Of a stretch of 64,000 bases of DNA, positions 1 to 15,500 are shown one piece after another. Every line of letters begins with the position of its first letter. The first letter of the stretch is position 1. Below the pieces are notes generated by a model, which saw only the letters and a program-made list of their open reading frames with translations, was not told the DNA's origin and ran no database searches. Origin of the DNA: Fragum whitleyi. Its lineage: Eukaryota; Mollusca; Bivalvia; Cardiida; Cardiidae. Made by a program: the position numbers and the translations under genes. The DNA lies in NCBI GenBank assembly GCA_948146395.1, contig OX411543.1:33375058-33439057 (forward strand), given 5' to 3'.

Positions 1-442
1 TGTAATTTCAAGGTTTTAAATAACGACTACGATATTTCCTATAGGTTTCCAACCAAATGTTTTTTTTAAAAAGCCAAAGAAGTCATATAGGCTCAAAATA
101 TACACAGACAAGTTCGCCTATACAAGAACTGAGAAATTTTGACCTTTGATCTCATGGATCAGTAGTAATATTTCTGAAGTCTCTCGACGACATATCGTCT
201 GAATTAATTCCCCGACATTAATGTTTGATCGTTGCATTATGTTAGATAGGAAAAAAGAAAAAAAACAGTCATGTTCTAAAATTAATCTTAATTGTCTAAA
301 ATATTGTCTATTTTTGTCGTCAGGATACAAAGACAAGTAAACTCGGAAGATACAAATCTATTAACGTGGATATACTGAAACAACGTCTGTTGTGCTGGAT
401 TACAGTTATTTCCTTTAATTTGGGATCATTTTATAAACAATT
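1..442. other. FABP upstream region
   Basis: AT-rich sequence upstream of the FABP start. I see no reliable core promoter; TATAAA at 432-437 is too close to the ATG to serve as a TATA box. No other gene is recognised. Confidence 0.5.
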
Positions 443-521
443 ATGACGGAAGTGGATGCTTTTATCGGAAGTTGGAGAGAAACAGAAAAGAATGGATTTG
501 ACGAAATGGCGGACGCTCTGG
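443..521 (+). CDS. FABP exon 1 (residues 1-27)
   Basis: ATG at 443, 26 codons plus one base, then donor GTAGG at 522 (phase 1). It encodes the first beta-strand with Gly-Ser-Trp and the start of the helical lid. The bases upstream hold no obvious earlier in-frame start with family similarity. Confidence 0.85.
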
Positions 522-3500
522 GTAGGAATTTTATCACTTTAATAATGCGCTTTTGCTACTTTTTTTTATATTTTTTTTAAAATAAACAGATAGAAAGACT
601 TGAGTATATTTCCATTTGACTGTAGGACTGGATGACAGGGTAAATTCGCCGTATAGAGGAAAAATGTAAAATGTTTATATTTGGCCCACCACGCGAAAAG
701 GGACCATTTCACAGTTACAGAGAATAGATACCGATGGCTCAGCGCGAAACAGCTGAAACTGCCTATAAGTTTATAGGCAGTTTTAACTGTTTCGCACTGA
801 GCCATCGATACATGAAGTGCGCTCATGCATTCGTATGTCAGTCAATTTACTTTTAAAAATTCCCTTAAAACTGCATGGTGGTTTTCAATGGCATTTGGAA
901 GGAATTTTGCTTGGATGACCCTCTATCAGAACCACCAAAGAATTTTAATTGGTTGAAAATCGTGGCTTTTAAAGGCGTGGAATATTTCCATATACGGTAA
1001 ATAAGTGACATTTCTCAGAACTAAGTTGGTGGATATCAACCAAAATTTTAATGTTCCAGAGTGATTTTTTTTTGGGGGGGGGGGGGGGGGGGGCAGAGGT
1101 CTTTTCATCTTTTGCCATGACAAAGTGTAATCTTTAAAAATTATTTTCTCTGAAAATATTAGATTGATTATATTCAAATTAAACTTGGGAGATCCTTGGA
1201 TGACTCTTGTAAGGTCTGCAAATCATCATTTAGAAAATAACACTTTTTACTGAGGTCATTTCTATATATGTTGTGGACTGGAAAATTTGAAAATTATTTT
1301 CTCCGTAACTTAATCGTGGATTTCTACTTAGTTTTACTTAAATGATCACAGTGTAACCTAATATCAATCCGCTTGTTGTTTTGTTTGAATGGGTTTATAC
1401 GGCGCTTTCAGCAAACTTTCATTTATATCACGGCGACTGGAACATCTAACAATGAATCCCTGGTATTTCTCACACAAGTACTACCATTATATCCTTTCTT
1501 AGCCTTCAGGTGATATCCCACATAAGTCTAAGATTATCAATCCATTGGTGGAAGACAAGTAGTCGGTAAGGATGAATGCCGCCGTTGGGGACGAACCCGG
1601 AACCTCTAGATTGGCATAATCCGGACATAAATATATGGTTGCCTGTAGTAATTGTAAACCTTCTACAGTTAAGGATGCGCATATGTTCATTTTAGATAGC
1701 ATCTAGCCATTCATTAGCATCAACTAGGTGGTACCCTGTTCCGTGCTCTCTTCAATCTATTGATTTTGCGCATTAACTCGAGATTTTCAGGTGCATAAAC
1801 TTACACTTGCTGTGCAGTTTTAATGCATTTACCAAGTACTTTCTCATACATTAGAAAGACAATAAATGTCAGACGAATCAACTTAAGTAGCATTTAGATT
1901 ACTTTTACAATCATAGGTATTGCTGAAGATTAAATTGACAGCGAGCTTCCGCCCATTAATAATGATTTTGTACATAAAGCATTATCATCTTAACGACAGT
2001 TTTACTGTTAGTTACATCGTGAAATTGACATTCACCTCAATCAAATCCATTCTTAATCGCTCACTCAGCGCTCCATTCATTCATTCCAAACACTCGCTCA
2101 AACCATTCAAAAACACTCAACCCCATTGAAAAATATAAATCAACAACGATATTTATTATAAACTTGGATAAAGAAAAATCGCGATTTTATTGAAATAATT
2201 CAAATTGTAAGCGTCTAATAGGTTCTTGAAGAAATAGGAAGCTATCTATAGAACTTGTATGCATATCTTATTAAAGGGAGGTTATCAATATCGAAAATTT
2301 TGTTCATCACGAACAAAATTTGCGATAATGGATTACCTCCCATTAAATTCACTCAAAACTCGCTCCTCACACTCATTCAAAAAGCATTCACCTTGTAGAT
2401 TTCACGATGTTGTTAACTGTACGCGGGGTTACAGATACAGTTAAGAGCATCGTGAAATTGACAACTTGAATAATTGGAATGATTTTGGAACGAAATTGAA
2501 GAGCGAGAGAGAGAGTTTTGAATGAAATCAATAGGAGGTAAACCAATATCGCAAATAATGTTCAAAATGAACAAAATAAGCGATATGTTTTTGCTCCCTT
2601 TAACGAAATGTGCATACTAGTTCTAAGAATGGCTTATTATGTCTTCGCGAACCAATCAGACGTTAACAAAAATCAAATAAGTCAGGGAAATCGTTGATTT
2701 TTTGCTAATGATTTTTAATTTGAATGTAATTGTTGTGTTTATCTTTTTGGTGATTTTTTTTTTTTAGCGTTTTTTGAATGGTTTTGGTGAGTTTTTGGAA
2801 TCAATGAATGTTGCGCTGAGTGAGCGATTTAGATTTGTTTTAATCGGAAAAGAACCAATTTCGCATTGTCCTTCATTGTAAGAAGGGGTAATGCCAGTCT
2901 AAAATCTTTATTTCTCAATAAAACCAAATGTTGTTGGTACTCATTGGGGTTATCTTGACAAAACGAAACCGTTGAATACTAAAAACATAGGGTTTGTGCA
3001 ATTATTTATGAAATATTTTGATTTTAAACCAAAATACCCCCTCTCCCCCTAATAAGTAGCTCTGGTTCAACAAATCGGCTCTCTTTTGATCTTATGGTTG
3101 GGTTCTCCTTTAATGAGCCATGTGGCCCTGCATAGCCCAGTTATGAAAACAACGGAGTCATGATTTGAGAATGATCGGAGGTCCTGAGATGGTAACCCAG
3201 TCAAACAAATTGTCATGTCACTGATATGTCCTCAAGCAAATTTTTTCAGAGCTCCAGCTTAGAACTGGTTATACATAGTAAGAACGTGAATGGGCGAATA
3301 TTTGTCGTGATATGACTGAAAGATTCACGTAAGTGGCGCTTCAAATCTAACTGCCATTTTTTATCCTCTGGGTAACAATGACATATGCCTTTGCAAATAA
3401 AGATAAGAATATAAAGAAACACAAATTAGATCAACATCCAAAAATATCCTTTATCCCTTAAGATGGGTATTATAAGAAAACGTCCACGAGGTGGGTGTTG

Positions 3501-6500
3501 TTGCATATGCAAATGCCCCACGTTATTTATGACCATACTGTTTTTCGAACTGGAACAATGTAAGGTACGGGATATACAAATGCACCTTACATGAATCAGC
3601 AAAGTAAACAAGAACATCGGGTAGGTACTCTTATGAATATGTTCGTCAAATATCTTTCAAGATACTAGTATAGCAAAGGAAAGATTTGGCAGGAATGGTA
3701 TTCTCTTCTGTAAAATAATGGTCGTGGATATTCGAGCTCAAAACATGTAAGAAAATGAATCATTGGAGTCTAAAATACATATTTTGCATTCCAAGCATTA
3801 TCACAAATGATAGTAATTAGTTGAACAAAAGTGGAGAGGCATTACCTTGAAGCAAATTGTTTCTGTAGTTCGAGAAGTAATAATAGAGATAAAAATTTAC
3901 TTGTCCAAGAAAATTAGACTTTTAATGAATGTAGAGAGTGAAAATGTGTTAAAGTTTAATCATTATTCACTTTGTCCCCTGGGACAATTTTTTGCTTATC
4001 CTTTCAGATGTACAGATAAGAAGGAGTATTTCCAGTCTAAAATGCTCGTTTCTCATTAAAACCGAATGTTATTGGTGTCCATTCGATTCGTCTCGACGAG
4101 ACGATTCCAATGAGTACACACAATATAAGATTTGTGCAAGTATTATTAAAATAATTTAGTTTGAAATCGAAAATACTACCTCTGTCATTTTGTAGTTCTG
4201 ATTTTCAGATGGAATAGCAAAATGTTAATGTACATCCCGATACAATTTCATTTATGGTTAATCACCAATTAAAGTAAATACTAGATCTAACTTTAATACC
4301 TTGGAAAAAAGAATATTAATGGATTGTTCATTTTAAAATATTTTTTTATAGTAATAATGTGTTTTTTCTTATTAGTTTTAGGTAGAATAGTATATGAGCC
4401 TGTGCGTGACATTTCCAACAATTTGACATCTGCGAGGGATATAAACTTTTAGCAGCCTAGACAGTTACATAGTGTAATGAGAAGATTGCCATAAATTCCA
4501 TAATTCTGTTGTTATACTAATATGAATTTATGAACATAAAATAAAATAGTAATAAGTTGTTATTTATAACAACTTATTAATATTATCTTTTATGTACAAA
4601 CCATTATTTGAATAAATCCTAAATCCTCAACAAATCTTAATTTGAGAAAATTCTCTGTTGAGAATAAAAAAAAAATGTTTTATTACCTCGAGACTCGAGC
4701 CCTGATCGATTATGGGCCGTGAAAATATTTTTGCTTGGATTAAACATTAGTGGTCAGTTGGTTTACGTGGAGGTATGTTGACGGCACAACATTGACGATG
4801 CAAGATGGCTAAGCCTCTTGACATTTAAACTTGAATATTTCATGTTTGGTAATCTAAAGTAATGTAAACATAAAGCTAATTATAAACTTCGTTCGTCCAT
4901 TTGCAAAGCCATGTGGTTCTGATTTTAGTGGTGAAAACATATCGAAAACCATTCTGGCATTATATAAATAGTATAGATAAAAATTGCCCCCTGTTTCTAT
5001 AAATATGATCATCTGGCCAATTACGAATTGTATATTTAGTTCCAAAAGAAAGTGTGCACTTTTGAATTTTGAATATCTCTGAAATTACACAATCCATCGT
5101 CATAATACGTCGTATGACTATCCCCAAGAGTAGGAGCAAACGATATTTGAAAATCAAAATCGCGCGGCGGCCAAACATTTTCTGTTAAATTGAGACATTG
5201 GGACATTTGATTTTATATATTTTGAATGTGCGTTACGCGTTAGACGAATAATCTGAAAATACATTCAGATAAATCTTTGTGGCTTTCCTAAGCATTTAAT
5301 CGCATTTACAATACAATTATGCGTGATGCTTCAGCGTAGTTTGACTACCAATAAACGTCGTTGAACAAAATCAAACCTTGTACGTCATTAAAATTGATCG
5401 AGCATTCATTTTCCAATAGAAATCGAGGTTATTATTTCGTAAGACCTTTTGTAAGCAAATCTAGATGTCAAAGATCGCCATAGCACCTTTCATAACAACG
5501 TAGAAATGTCTAACACTGACGTACAAGTAACGTCTGCATAAAAATTAAAACGTTTGTTTAGAAATGGCTTTGAATGGCTTCTAAAACTCTATAATGCAAC
5601 ATCAACACATAGCTTTTACCAAAGAAAAAGTTGTAAGAGGGTCAAATCTCAACAATTTAAGTTCTGCCTGCGCGTATGCAGCATGCGATACTTTATCCAA
5701 AACTGATTTGACTTTTAATTTGAAAAGGTCTTGCGTAAAGTATGGTATCAAATTTACTCCATATTTTTTCTCCAACTTTAAAAAATCAAGAGAAATGCAA
5801 AAAGTGAAAGTGCACACTCTCTTATGGAACTCAGTAAATATATAAAAACGATTAGAGTGAAAACATAAGCTAATTATTTTTTCTTCATCTCTCTTTATTT
5901 GTTAAAGGTCTTTACTGCAAAAATTTGCTGGTATTGCTGCGTTAGATATGATTGCAATTTCTATTCGCTACAAGGCCTAAAATTAAGGCCTCATTATTAT
6001 TTCGTTGAAATTATATGGTAAGCCAGTGCTTAATTGTTATAAATAAATACCTCCCTGAAAATATTGCACCATGTGTGCAGAATTCATTCTGTAAAGGAGA
6101 TAAGGTACATATGAGACCCGTCACGCGCAAAGGGAACATCTGGGAACTCCATGAAATAGATATTTGATAAAGTGATAGTTCTAGTACTGGCCAACCATAA
6201 GTCTCATTTCAATTTTTTTTTTATCAGGAATGTAGATCGATAATTCTAGATTCAGAAAATTAGTAAAGTGCGAAAAAATTCGACCCTAGTCAGTCTGCGC
6301 AGTCCGCGAAGTCTGACTAGGGTCGACACTTTAAGCACTATCAAGGTACGTGGCCTTTTTTTCCCGTGCCGGGTCACATATGCATTATTACACGTTATCA
6401 TCCCAATATCTTTGATCTCTCTTTAAATTGAAAATAAAACTGCAGTTATCGCCAACATACATAGTTTAAGGCGATATATTTTAAAGAGAAAATCATTTTT

Positions 6501-9500
6501 AATTTTCCCTATAACAAAAACTAGACTCTATGATTTGATCGGTCTTTACCTTTAATTTTCATAAAAAACGCAAAAAGTTAACTTCATAGATGCAACAGGA
6601 AAAGTAAAGTTTGTTTTTGGATTTATTAAGGTAGTTGACCCGTATTAGTTCCGCGACATTTCGGACCTCATGAACTTCCTAAATGTGGAAAACCCCGACT
6701 AACACTGTAAAACTTCATTTCTTCTGGAACGTTACGGAACTATTACGGAACCACTACCGTAAAATGTTTGATATGAAATCATACCCTGGTCTCGAAATCT
6801 TTGTCAGGTTCGGGACGGGGTGGGGCGGGGTGTTTAAAAGGTTTATTACATAAAAAAATAATAGTGAGTAACACTTTGAATTGAGATTTTCTAAAATGGC
6901 CGTAAAAATTAGTGTGGTCTTGAAATATCAAATATCAATCAATTCCAAAACTTCATCACACCTTTACCAGAAAATCGAAACTTGAATATGCTGGAAGAAC
7001 ACAGATTTGTTATTAGAGGGAGTTCATTCGGTGAAGGCAGATTGACTTAAAAAAAGCATACGCAGAAAAATCAAGTAATTGGATAATTGAGGCGATAGAC
7101 TAAAAGGCTATTACATAACCCAACTAATGAATCCTAATTATGGGGAAAATTTTCAAATAATAAGTTCTAGGCCCGGGGTTATGAAACTTTTCTCAGGCTC
7201 AACTCAAAATTTTCTCAAATTTCAACTTGAGATTAAAGACGTAATTCAATTGTAATACCCATATCAATATATATGAAATAAAAAAAAGAATAATAATAAG
7301 TTGTTATAAATAACAACTTATTAATATCATCTTTCATTTTCAAACATTTAATTGAATTTTAAATTTGAGAAAATTCTCAGATGAGAATGAGAAAAGTTTT
7401 ATAACCTCGGGCCCTGGATTGTAGAAATATTTCATCCAGAAAACGACTTGAACATAGTGCAAAATGACGTCGGATATATAGCGTAAAAAGCGTTCTTTTA
7501 GATCGAGTTGAGATTGAATGGTAGCTAAAAACGCAATTTATGGATCATCTAGCATGAAAACAAGTTTGGCGTACAGCCATAACATGCACTTTAACGTTAG
7601 AAAATGATACGGCGATCAAAAGAGCAGACTAGCAGACTATTAGATAATACAATTATTGACTCGAGGGATAATAATAGCCGTATTTCTTTTCTGAGCCTTG
7701 GAAATACCAGCACACCGTATTCACATGATTTAAGGACAACATTATACCGAAGGACGTCAAAACATAAATTTCTTGTAGGGAAAATTTAAATTTTATTGAT
7801 GTTCTATAATATATTTGAAGAGTTGGGCTCCTGTATTACAGTTACCTACATCGTGAAATTGACCTTCATCTCAATCAAAACCATTCTAAATCGCCCACTC
7901 AGCGCTCCATTCACTCATTCCAAACACTCACTCAAACCATTCAAAAACGCTCAAAATCCGTTGAAAAATATAGAATCAACAACGCCATTCAAAATATAAA
8001 TTTTGATATAGAAAAATCGCGATTTAACTGACATAATTAAACTTGTAGCATCTCCTAGGTTCTTGGAGAAAAGGAAGCTATGTATAGAACTAGTATGCAT
8101 ATTTAATTAAAGGGAGTTAATCAATATAGCTAATTTTGTTCATCCTAATCAAAATTTGCGATATAGGATTACCTCCCATTATTTTTTACTCAAAACTCGC
8201 TCCACAAACTCATTCATTTTCATTCCTAAACCATTCCAAAATCATTGTCAATTTCACGATATTGTTAACCATATGAAGCAAATGGACCAGGATATGTTGC
8301 ATGCAACATTTCATAAATTGGCTTTCGAATTTTTCGCTTACATTTGAACCCAGTGTTATAGCGACTCTGTAGCATGAGCACGAAAACATTAGTTTTTATT
8401 AGATTAAATGAACCTTCATTACTTTCATTTTGTTTTTTGGTGCTTTAAATTTAGCAAAAAAAGAAATTTCAGTTTTAGACGGTGATAAAAACGTCTTTCA
8501 AGTAGTGGACCCCAAATAGTTTCGCAGCATTTCGGCACTCATGAACTTTGATGATGTTGTCTGAGGTTTCCTAATGATTATCATTAGGAAACATCGGTTA
8601 ACACTGTGAAAGTTCATAACTGCCGAAACGTTGTGAATTTATTACGGGTTCATTACCTTTAAGTACTGCGTCTGTTATACGATTATTTAGTCGGCACAAA
8701 TCGACACATCTTGTGCAGTTTATGTCTTTATCAAGTACTTTTTGGAGTTTCTACTTCAATAATCATACATTTGATGGGATTTCTAATTAATTGCTCTTTG
8801 TAATCAGAAATATCATTTAAAAATTGTTATTTTGGTTAGTATTGATTTTCATTTGAGCTTCTTTACATCTTAGCGGCAGTTGCTCAACTGTGTCGAAGGA
8901 CTGCACGAAGTAAGGTCGTAAAAGACTTGACCCGTCACGCCAAAAGGGACAGTAGTGCGTAAAATGTCAACCCTAGTCGGACTGCGCGGACTGCGCCGAC
9001 TGACTTTGGTCGAAACTTTTTACACTTTACTTAATATCTGAATCTAGAATAATCAATCTACCTTCCTGCGAAGGAAGTATAGAATTGCGACCTATGGTTG
9101 CCCCGTACTAGAAGCAATCTCTTTTTCAACTGTTAATTTTACGGAGTTCCCAGAAGGAACTTTTTCGCGTGACGGGTCACAAATATGAAGATTTTTCTTG
9201 TTAGACAAGGTTTGTTGAGTAGTGATTAAAGGTTTAATCGGCGAAACTAACAGGGTAGTTAGCGTAATACAATTATTACAAAAGGTAACATTAATTCGAC
9301 TCTCGACCTGGCCTATTTTTATACGACCTTTGAAAAAGTTTATACATACCCATGTGATCTATCTCCAAACAAGGGAGCGCGAATAGTAGCAAGCCAAGGT
9401 GGGTGGAGCAGCCGGTGGCTCAGATGAAATGTTGTAGTTTTATGGTGCCATAAATGAAATACAACTGAAATACTGTCGAAAGTGACACCTATTTCCATAC

Positions 9501-12500
9501 AAAAAGAAAAAAAAAAAAAACACACACAAAAAAACAACAACAAGAAAAAAAAAACCAATAACAAGTGAAAATGACGACGCAGGGACGTCAAGGTCGACAA
9601 AAATGAATTAGTTTGTCCACTAAGGCCAAAGATAATGCTAGTTGTGTTCACCAAGATTCGTGCATTCTGATTTGCTTAACAATTGGATTTCTCATTCATT
9701 GAAAACAATTTTACACGCAGCTATTTTCTAAGGTTGGGCACAAAGTAGTCCCCCCCACCCCACCCCAATGTCCCAATTTTAAAGAAGTCTTTACTTTTAT
9801 TGACTCGTATAAAATCATAAGATATGAAGAGAATATTTGTTGCATTCATAGTGGTATGAAACATAAAATTAAATCTAGGTAAAATTTTCGAGTCGCCGGC
9901 TTGTTCGCACGTCCGTCAGTACGGTCGTCCTTCCATCCGGCCGGCCGGCCGACGTCAAATCTCGGGAACCCCTGGGTCTAAATGGAATAAACTTCATATA
10001 TTATATTCCTAGGTAATTACCAAGACAACTGTTTTGAACGTTCTCAATTCAAGACAGCGTCATGGAAAAAGGAGCCTTAATGTAAAAAAAATTAGTCTTT
10101 TGCCAATTTCTGCTAGTATAATAGTCAGAATTTTATGCAATTTCATATTTGGGTAGTAAATAAGATCTTCTTGATCTTAAATTATCGAAAATTTAATATT
10201 TAAAACGAGTCATGGGAAAAGGGCCTCAATAGGCTGGCTTTACGTAAGCCATCTTTTTGTCCTTGAAAAACTTATATCGGCCATTACGTTTGATTGGTTA
10301 CAGATACAGATATTCATATTTCTCATGTGCATTGCTTGTGACAAGCCCTTTTTGTTGGAACTAAGTTCAAGGTCATCAGTCAAGGTCAAGGTTATGTGTC
10401 AAGGTCAGAATTTAGAAAATTAGATTTTAAAATTGGTTATAATTTTGCAATGGTAAGTGATGTAGCCTTCATATTTCAAATGTTTATTACTTGTGACAAG
10501 ACCTTTTATAAGAAAAGTAAGGCAAGAATTTCGTCTAACGTCAAGGCAAAATAGTCAAGGTCAATAATTTCTATCCTAAGAACTCAAAGTTGGCCAAAAC
10601 TTTTAATTGGAACGAGATATGGTCTTCATATTACACATGTTTTTTGTTTGTGATAAGACCTTTCTGTTGGTATAATGCTCAGTCAATGTCAAGATCTTCT
10701 ACTAGTTATCTAAGACAAGGTTTTTGGTCAAGGTCAAATAGTCAAGGTCAATAATTTCTCCATTAACACTCTAACTTGGCAATAACTTTTAATTGCAATG
10801 AGATTTAATCTTCATATTTCACATATGTATTGCTTGTGAAAAGATCCTTTTGTTAGTACCAAGTTTTCTCAAGATGGAATCAGATTTTATCTTCAAATTT
10901 CAAACATGCATTGCTCTTGATAGGACCCTTTTGTTGGTACCAAGTTCAAAGTCATTAGTCAAGTCAAGATCCTTTCTCAAGTTCAAAGTTGAAAATTAAA
11001 CTTTAAAATTAGCCATAATATTGCAATGGTAAGTAATTAAACCTTTATGTTCCATATGTTTATCACTTGTGACAAGACCTTTCAGTAGATAACAAAGACA
11101 AGGCTCTTGGTCAAGGTCACGGTCAAATTTCAACTGACATGTGATTTCAATTTCTGTTGGCCGCTAAAATTAATAGGACCTCAATTTTTCTCTGCAGCTC
11201 TGGTAACCCTTCAGGATATGCTGTTATAGCCTAACCTACATACGTGAGATGTTATGGCAAAGTGTTTAAAGTAAATTTTGACTGTTAATTTAAAGCATAC
11301 TTAATTATCATGCACGTATTCGGGTTGCATAACCCGTCACTGTCAGCTCTTGTTTTACATTGGTTTTTATGCTTTGAATTCGAAGGGTATTCTATGCTAT
11401 TAAATATTTCAAAAATAAACATCACAATATCCAACACCGGCACGATCTGTAACATGAGAGGGGAGATTACTTCTTTGTAAATATTGCCGATTCTTCAATG
11501 CTTTTCGGTGGTTTATCGAGAAATAACGGTAGATTATCACTTGATATTCTCACCGCAAAAGCAGGGAAATTATCAGAAACTTATACCCTGCTTTTGTGCA
11601 TTTCATCCTATCTGACGTCATCAATGCGAGACGAAAAAAGTGACGTCACTATGAACGTTGCATAACAATCACGCGCAAAATGACGCCTTTTCGAAAGTAT
11701 GTCCTAGTAATTTCACATTTTGTCTCATTTTTGAAATAAAGAAATAAAATAATCGTTTGTTTTTCGAGTAAGATCGATTAATATTTCATTTCGTGAACAA
11801 CGAAAGCTATATTTTCACGTTAAAATATAGCTTTTGTTCTTCACTCAATGAATATAAATCGATCTTACACTGAAACAAATGATTATCCTCTATTTCTTTG
11901 TCACACATTAAAAAGAGATGTGTAGCCAGCCCGACTCTTGATTCCGGGGCTTCTCCCTTATAAAACGAGTACTCAACCAACTGAGCTAATAGGGTCGTTT
12001 ACATGTTTCCTCTTATAAAAGTGTGTGAGTTCAGGCCGCTAAAAGTACCAGCCCGATTGGCTCAGTTGGTAGAGCACCGGACTTCAAAACCATTGAAGTT
12101 CGACCGCGTGGGTTCGATTCCCGGGCTGGTACACTAACAAAACTAATTATCTTTCGGATGAGACGTTAACCGAGGCCCCGTGAGACGTGCTTTACACCGA
12201 GCACGTTAAAGAACCATGGCGAATCTCAGCAGTAATTTCGTCATGTATCCTTGCACTATCCCCCGTAACAACTAACCGTTTTCTGGGGGCGTCGCTCATA
12301 TGGACATGTGCTACGGTAGCGACGATAAATAAACGTAAATACACACACCGCTATAAATGTTAAGAAATAGGCCTATAGGACGACATTTATTCACAAACAG
12401 TTGACAGGCGGATGGACAGACGGATTGAAGATGATACCAAAATACTTTTGCCATCGAAGAAATGATAAAAGAGAACTAGGCTAAAACCGTCACTGTTTTA

Positions 12501-15500
12501 CCAGTATGAAGGCAAATCATATTTGTCTGGATCAGGTTAACATTCCGTCTGTGTATGATCCGCATAATGCAGTTTCTGGCATACTCAGCATATTTCCCGG
12601 TACCAAAGCACGCGGAAACCGTAAATTCCAATAACGCCAGGTAACCTTTCACTGTTGATGAAAAGTACATTGATATATTGTTTTCTTGCGTTCATTGTTA
12701 AAAACGACAATCAAAAACGACTCTTTAAAATGTGATGTATTTTTATTTTTTTCATACAGGGCTTTAAAATATAGGACCATGCAAGGTTTCAGAATTAGGA
12801 TGCCATTTGTCATTTGCCCCTTAATGATGGTTGTAAACTTATCTTTGCGTGTCTGTATCATTTACAGGGTAAAATTTACGGACACACTTTCAAAATATAA
12901 GCGTGCACTTTGCACATGCACGCCATTACTCGTGGCCCCGAATCATACACTATTTCGTATGACATGTAGAATTTTACAGTCTCGTTTTCATAAAGATTTT
13001 TTTTTTTCTGCAGAGCGAACAATGGGAAACATAGATAGATTTAAATGTGACCCGTCACGCGAAAAGGCACGATCTGAGTAGTGCGTAAAGTGTCGAACTT
13101 AGTCAGACTGCGCGGTTTGCGCAGACTGACTAGGGTCGAACTTTTCGCAATGGGTTATTTTTTTTAAATCTAGAATGTTCAATCTACCTTCCATACAAAG
13201 AAATTTGAAATGCGACCTCTGGTTGACTAATGCTGGACCCAACCTCTTTTTCAAATATTCAATTTACAAAGTTCACAGATGGTCCCATTTTAAGTGACGG
13301 GTCACAAATGTATTTCAACTGAAGGCTTACCTGTTTGCCTAAATAAAAGTTTCGGATTATTTTCTATAAAAAGAAACTGCATACATTTTCTAAATAACAT
13401 GGACATATGCCATTTGTTTACAGTCTATTGTCTGTGAAACCGCGTTGAGTTTATAGAGATTATTTGGCAGCCTAATGGTCACACCAGTTAAATAATCCGT
13501 TTAAATGATCACATTTACTGTTGCTGTTCTAAAGCCATGCCATTGGCTCCACTGAATTTGCAAAAACTGCGTGTTTGTATGAATCTATACTCACTGACGA
13601 TTTGCTTAAACTATTATTGCTGTAGTAACGAGATATTGGTCCCACACTGACCGCATTTTTATTAAGTTTTGACTTCGCATCTCCTCGAAAACACAAAAAG
13701 AATAAGCAGTTCCTGCGTGATATGCATTTTTGAAATTGGGATTGGTTCTAGCAGACTACAGTCGTATTTCAAAAATCATGCTGAAAGGTAGTATAATTAT
13801 TCTAGCTTCCGAAAATCAGCCAAATTCGAAATCTCGAGAGTAATCAACCTTACCAGTCCACGCAGTCTGACAATGGTCGACACGTTACGCACTACCCAGA
13901 TGGTCCATTTTAGTATGATGGATCACATATCTAGCCAATCTTCTCACGTTTGATCAATTTGTGACGACTTCTGGCGCTGTAAAGCTCATTAACAAAACGG
14001 TAAATCATTTACATAGTTTTTGTCTTGAGTGCATTGTGCATCCTTGTAGATGTTAAGAAGCTTTAATGAAAATAATTACGTGCTAGCGTATGAAGATTTA
14101 TTTACAGGTTTAAAAATCTTTCGTTTTGCAGAAAATGAATTTGAAAATAGAACAAACAAGTAAATATGACAGATTAACAGATAAAATGATCACTTCTCTG
14201 TGTACATGTATATTTACCAAGTTAACATCATAAGCACAAGCCATCTCATCTATTCTTGGGGGAAATCATATTCAATGATATAAGAATACGGCGCTTAGAT
14301 AAGAAGATTGTGAAATCAAAGCGCTAAAAGCGCTGAAGACCTGGTATATAAAGAGGCAATCTGACATTTGAAGGCACGCACTCCAAATTTTGGATCTTTT
14401 TAGCAAGGCTTTTTTAGGCGAGGGAAACCAATGGTTCCATTTACCTATAGGGATCGTAAGCAACTTTCCGAACTCACTTGAAAGGAAAAATGTCGAGCGG
14501 TATGCTCACTATATAGCGCTGAGTACGCAAAAAACAACTAATTCCCAAGGTCTAGATTACTACGCCCGATTCCGCTTTGCAGACAGGCGCAACATTTTTA
14601 AAATTTTAGTGGAGTTGATTAGTTTGCTACTGGTCAGTCAATTTATCCATTCGATCATTTCGTCTAACAATCGTAGTAATGCTGTTTTTCTAGGGGTACG
14701 TGCTCGTCGGCTCTTTCTTTTACATTGAATTGAATTCCACAAAGAAGTCGTATTTTACTGTGGGAACACAAGAAATTGATAGGGCCAATTTCTCCCTTTC
14801 CCACAATATGGTCCACCCTATACTTATACCGCATTATTTTTTAATTTCTACCCTAGCTATATATCAAATTACACTCATGTTGATTTATTGTATGCAACCT
14901 GTTCCAAGTTGGTCCTGTCTAAAATTTTTTCGTCTCTTTAAGGGGTTAAGGATGGGACAAGGCTTTTAATTTTTTCTAATTTAGATTAATCCATTACAAG
15001 ACAACAAACGTTTAGAAAGGTCCAACGGTTGCAGATTACATACAATATGTGGGAAAATCAGTAAAATTTGTAGCAGAAAGGGTAAATAATGTAAGAGAGA
15101 AAGGGGAGAGTGTTATTTAGCAGAATTTTCTTCTTTTCCGATTAGCAAGGTCATCCGTCAAGATCAAAAATAAAAGCTATGTATCTTTAACACAGTAGTG
15201 AATTGGGCAGTGATAAGTAGGAAAATATATGGTATACTTGATAAGGACAAGGTGAATAATCAAGGTTATATTCCAGAAAATTGACCTCGTGTGATGTTTC
15301 GTCTATTCAGTTCCCTCGCATTCAGTACTATCAGTACTGCACAGCGTAGTGATATGCAAGCACTGCGTTGAAAACACAAAACACTTCGTGTCGCACAAAA
15401 GTTGATGACGTATACTAGACCTATTTTTTGCGCGCGCACAAAAAGGCCACATTGTTCGGCTTTTTACTCGATTATCTTTCTCCTAGGCAATTTCAAGAAA

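Noticed and set aside
432..437. TATAAA as FABP TATA box
   Set aside because: It lies only 6 bp before the start codon, leaving no room for a transcription start and 5' UTR.
9340..9654. 104-aa minus-strand frame with an F/L-rich stretch
   Set aside because: The hydrophobic run comes from an A-rich tract; there are no splice sites or domain to support it.
12046..12131. Possible selenocysteine tRNA, because CTTCAAA could be read as an anticodon loop with TCA
   Set aside because: The flanking bases do not form an anticodon stem, the long variable arm is not laid out as in tRNA-Sec, and a SINE body follows directly.
12686..13081. 131-aa plus-strand frame
   Set aside because: It runs into a foldback MITE (family A) and shows no recognisable domain or coding pattern.
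14390..14969. Overlapping 112-aa and 89-aa frames in FABP intron 1
   Set aside because: No domain, no repeat-family support and no plausible splice connection; likely chance frames.
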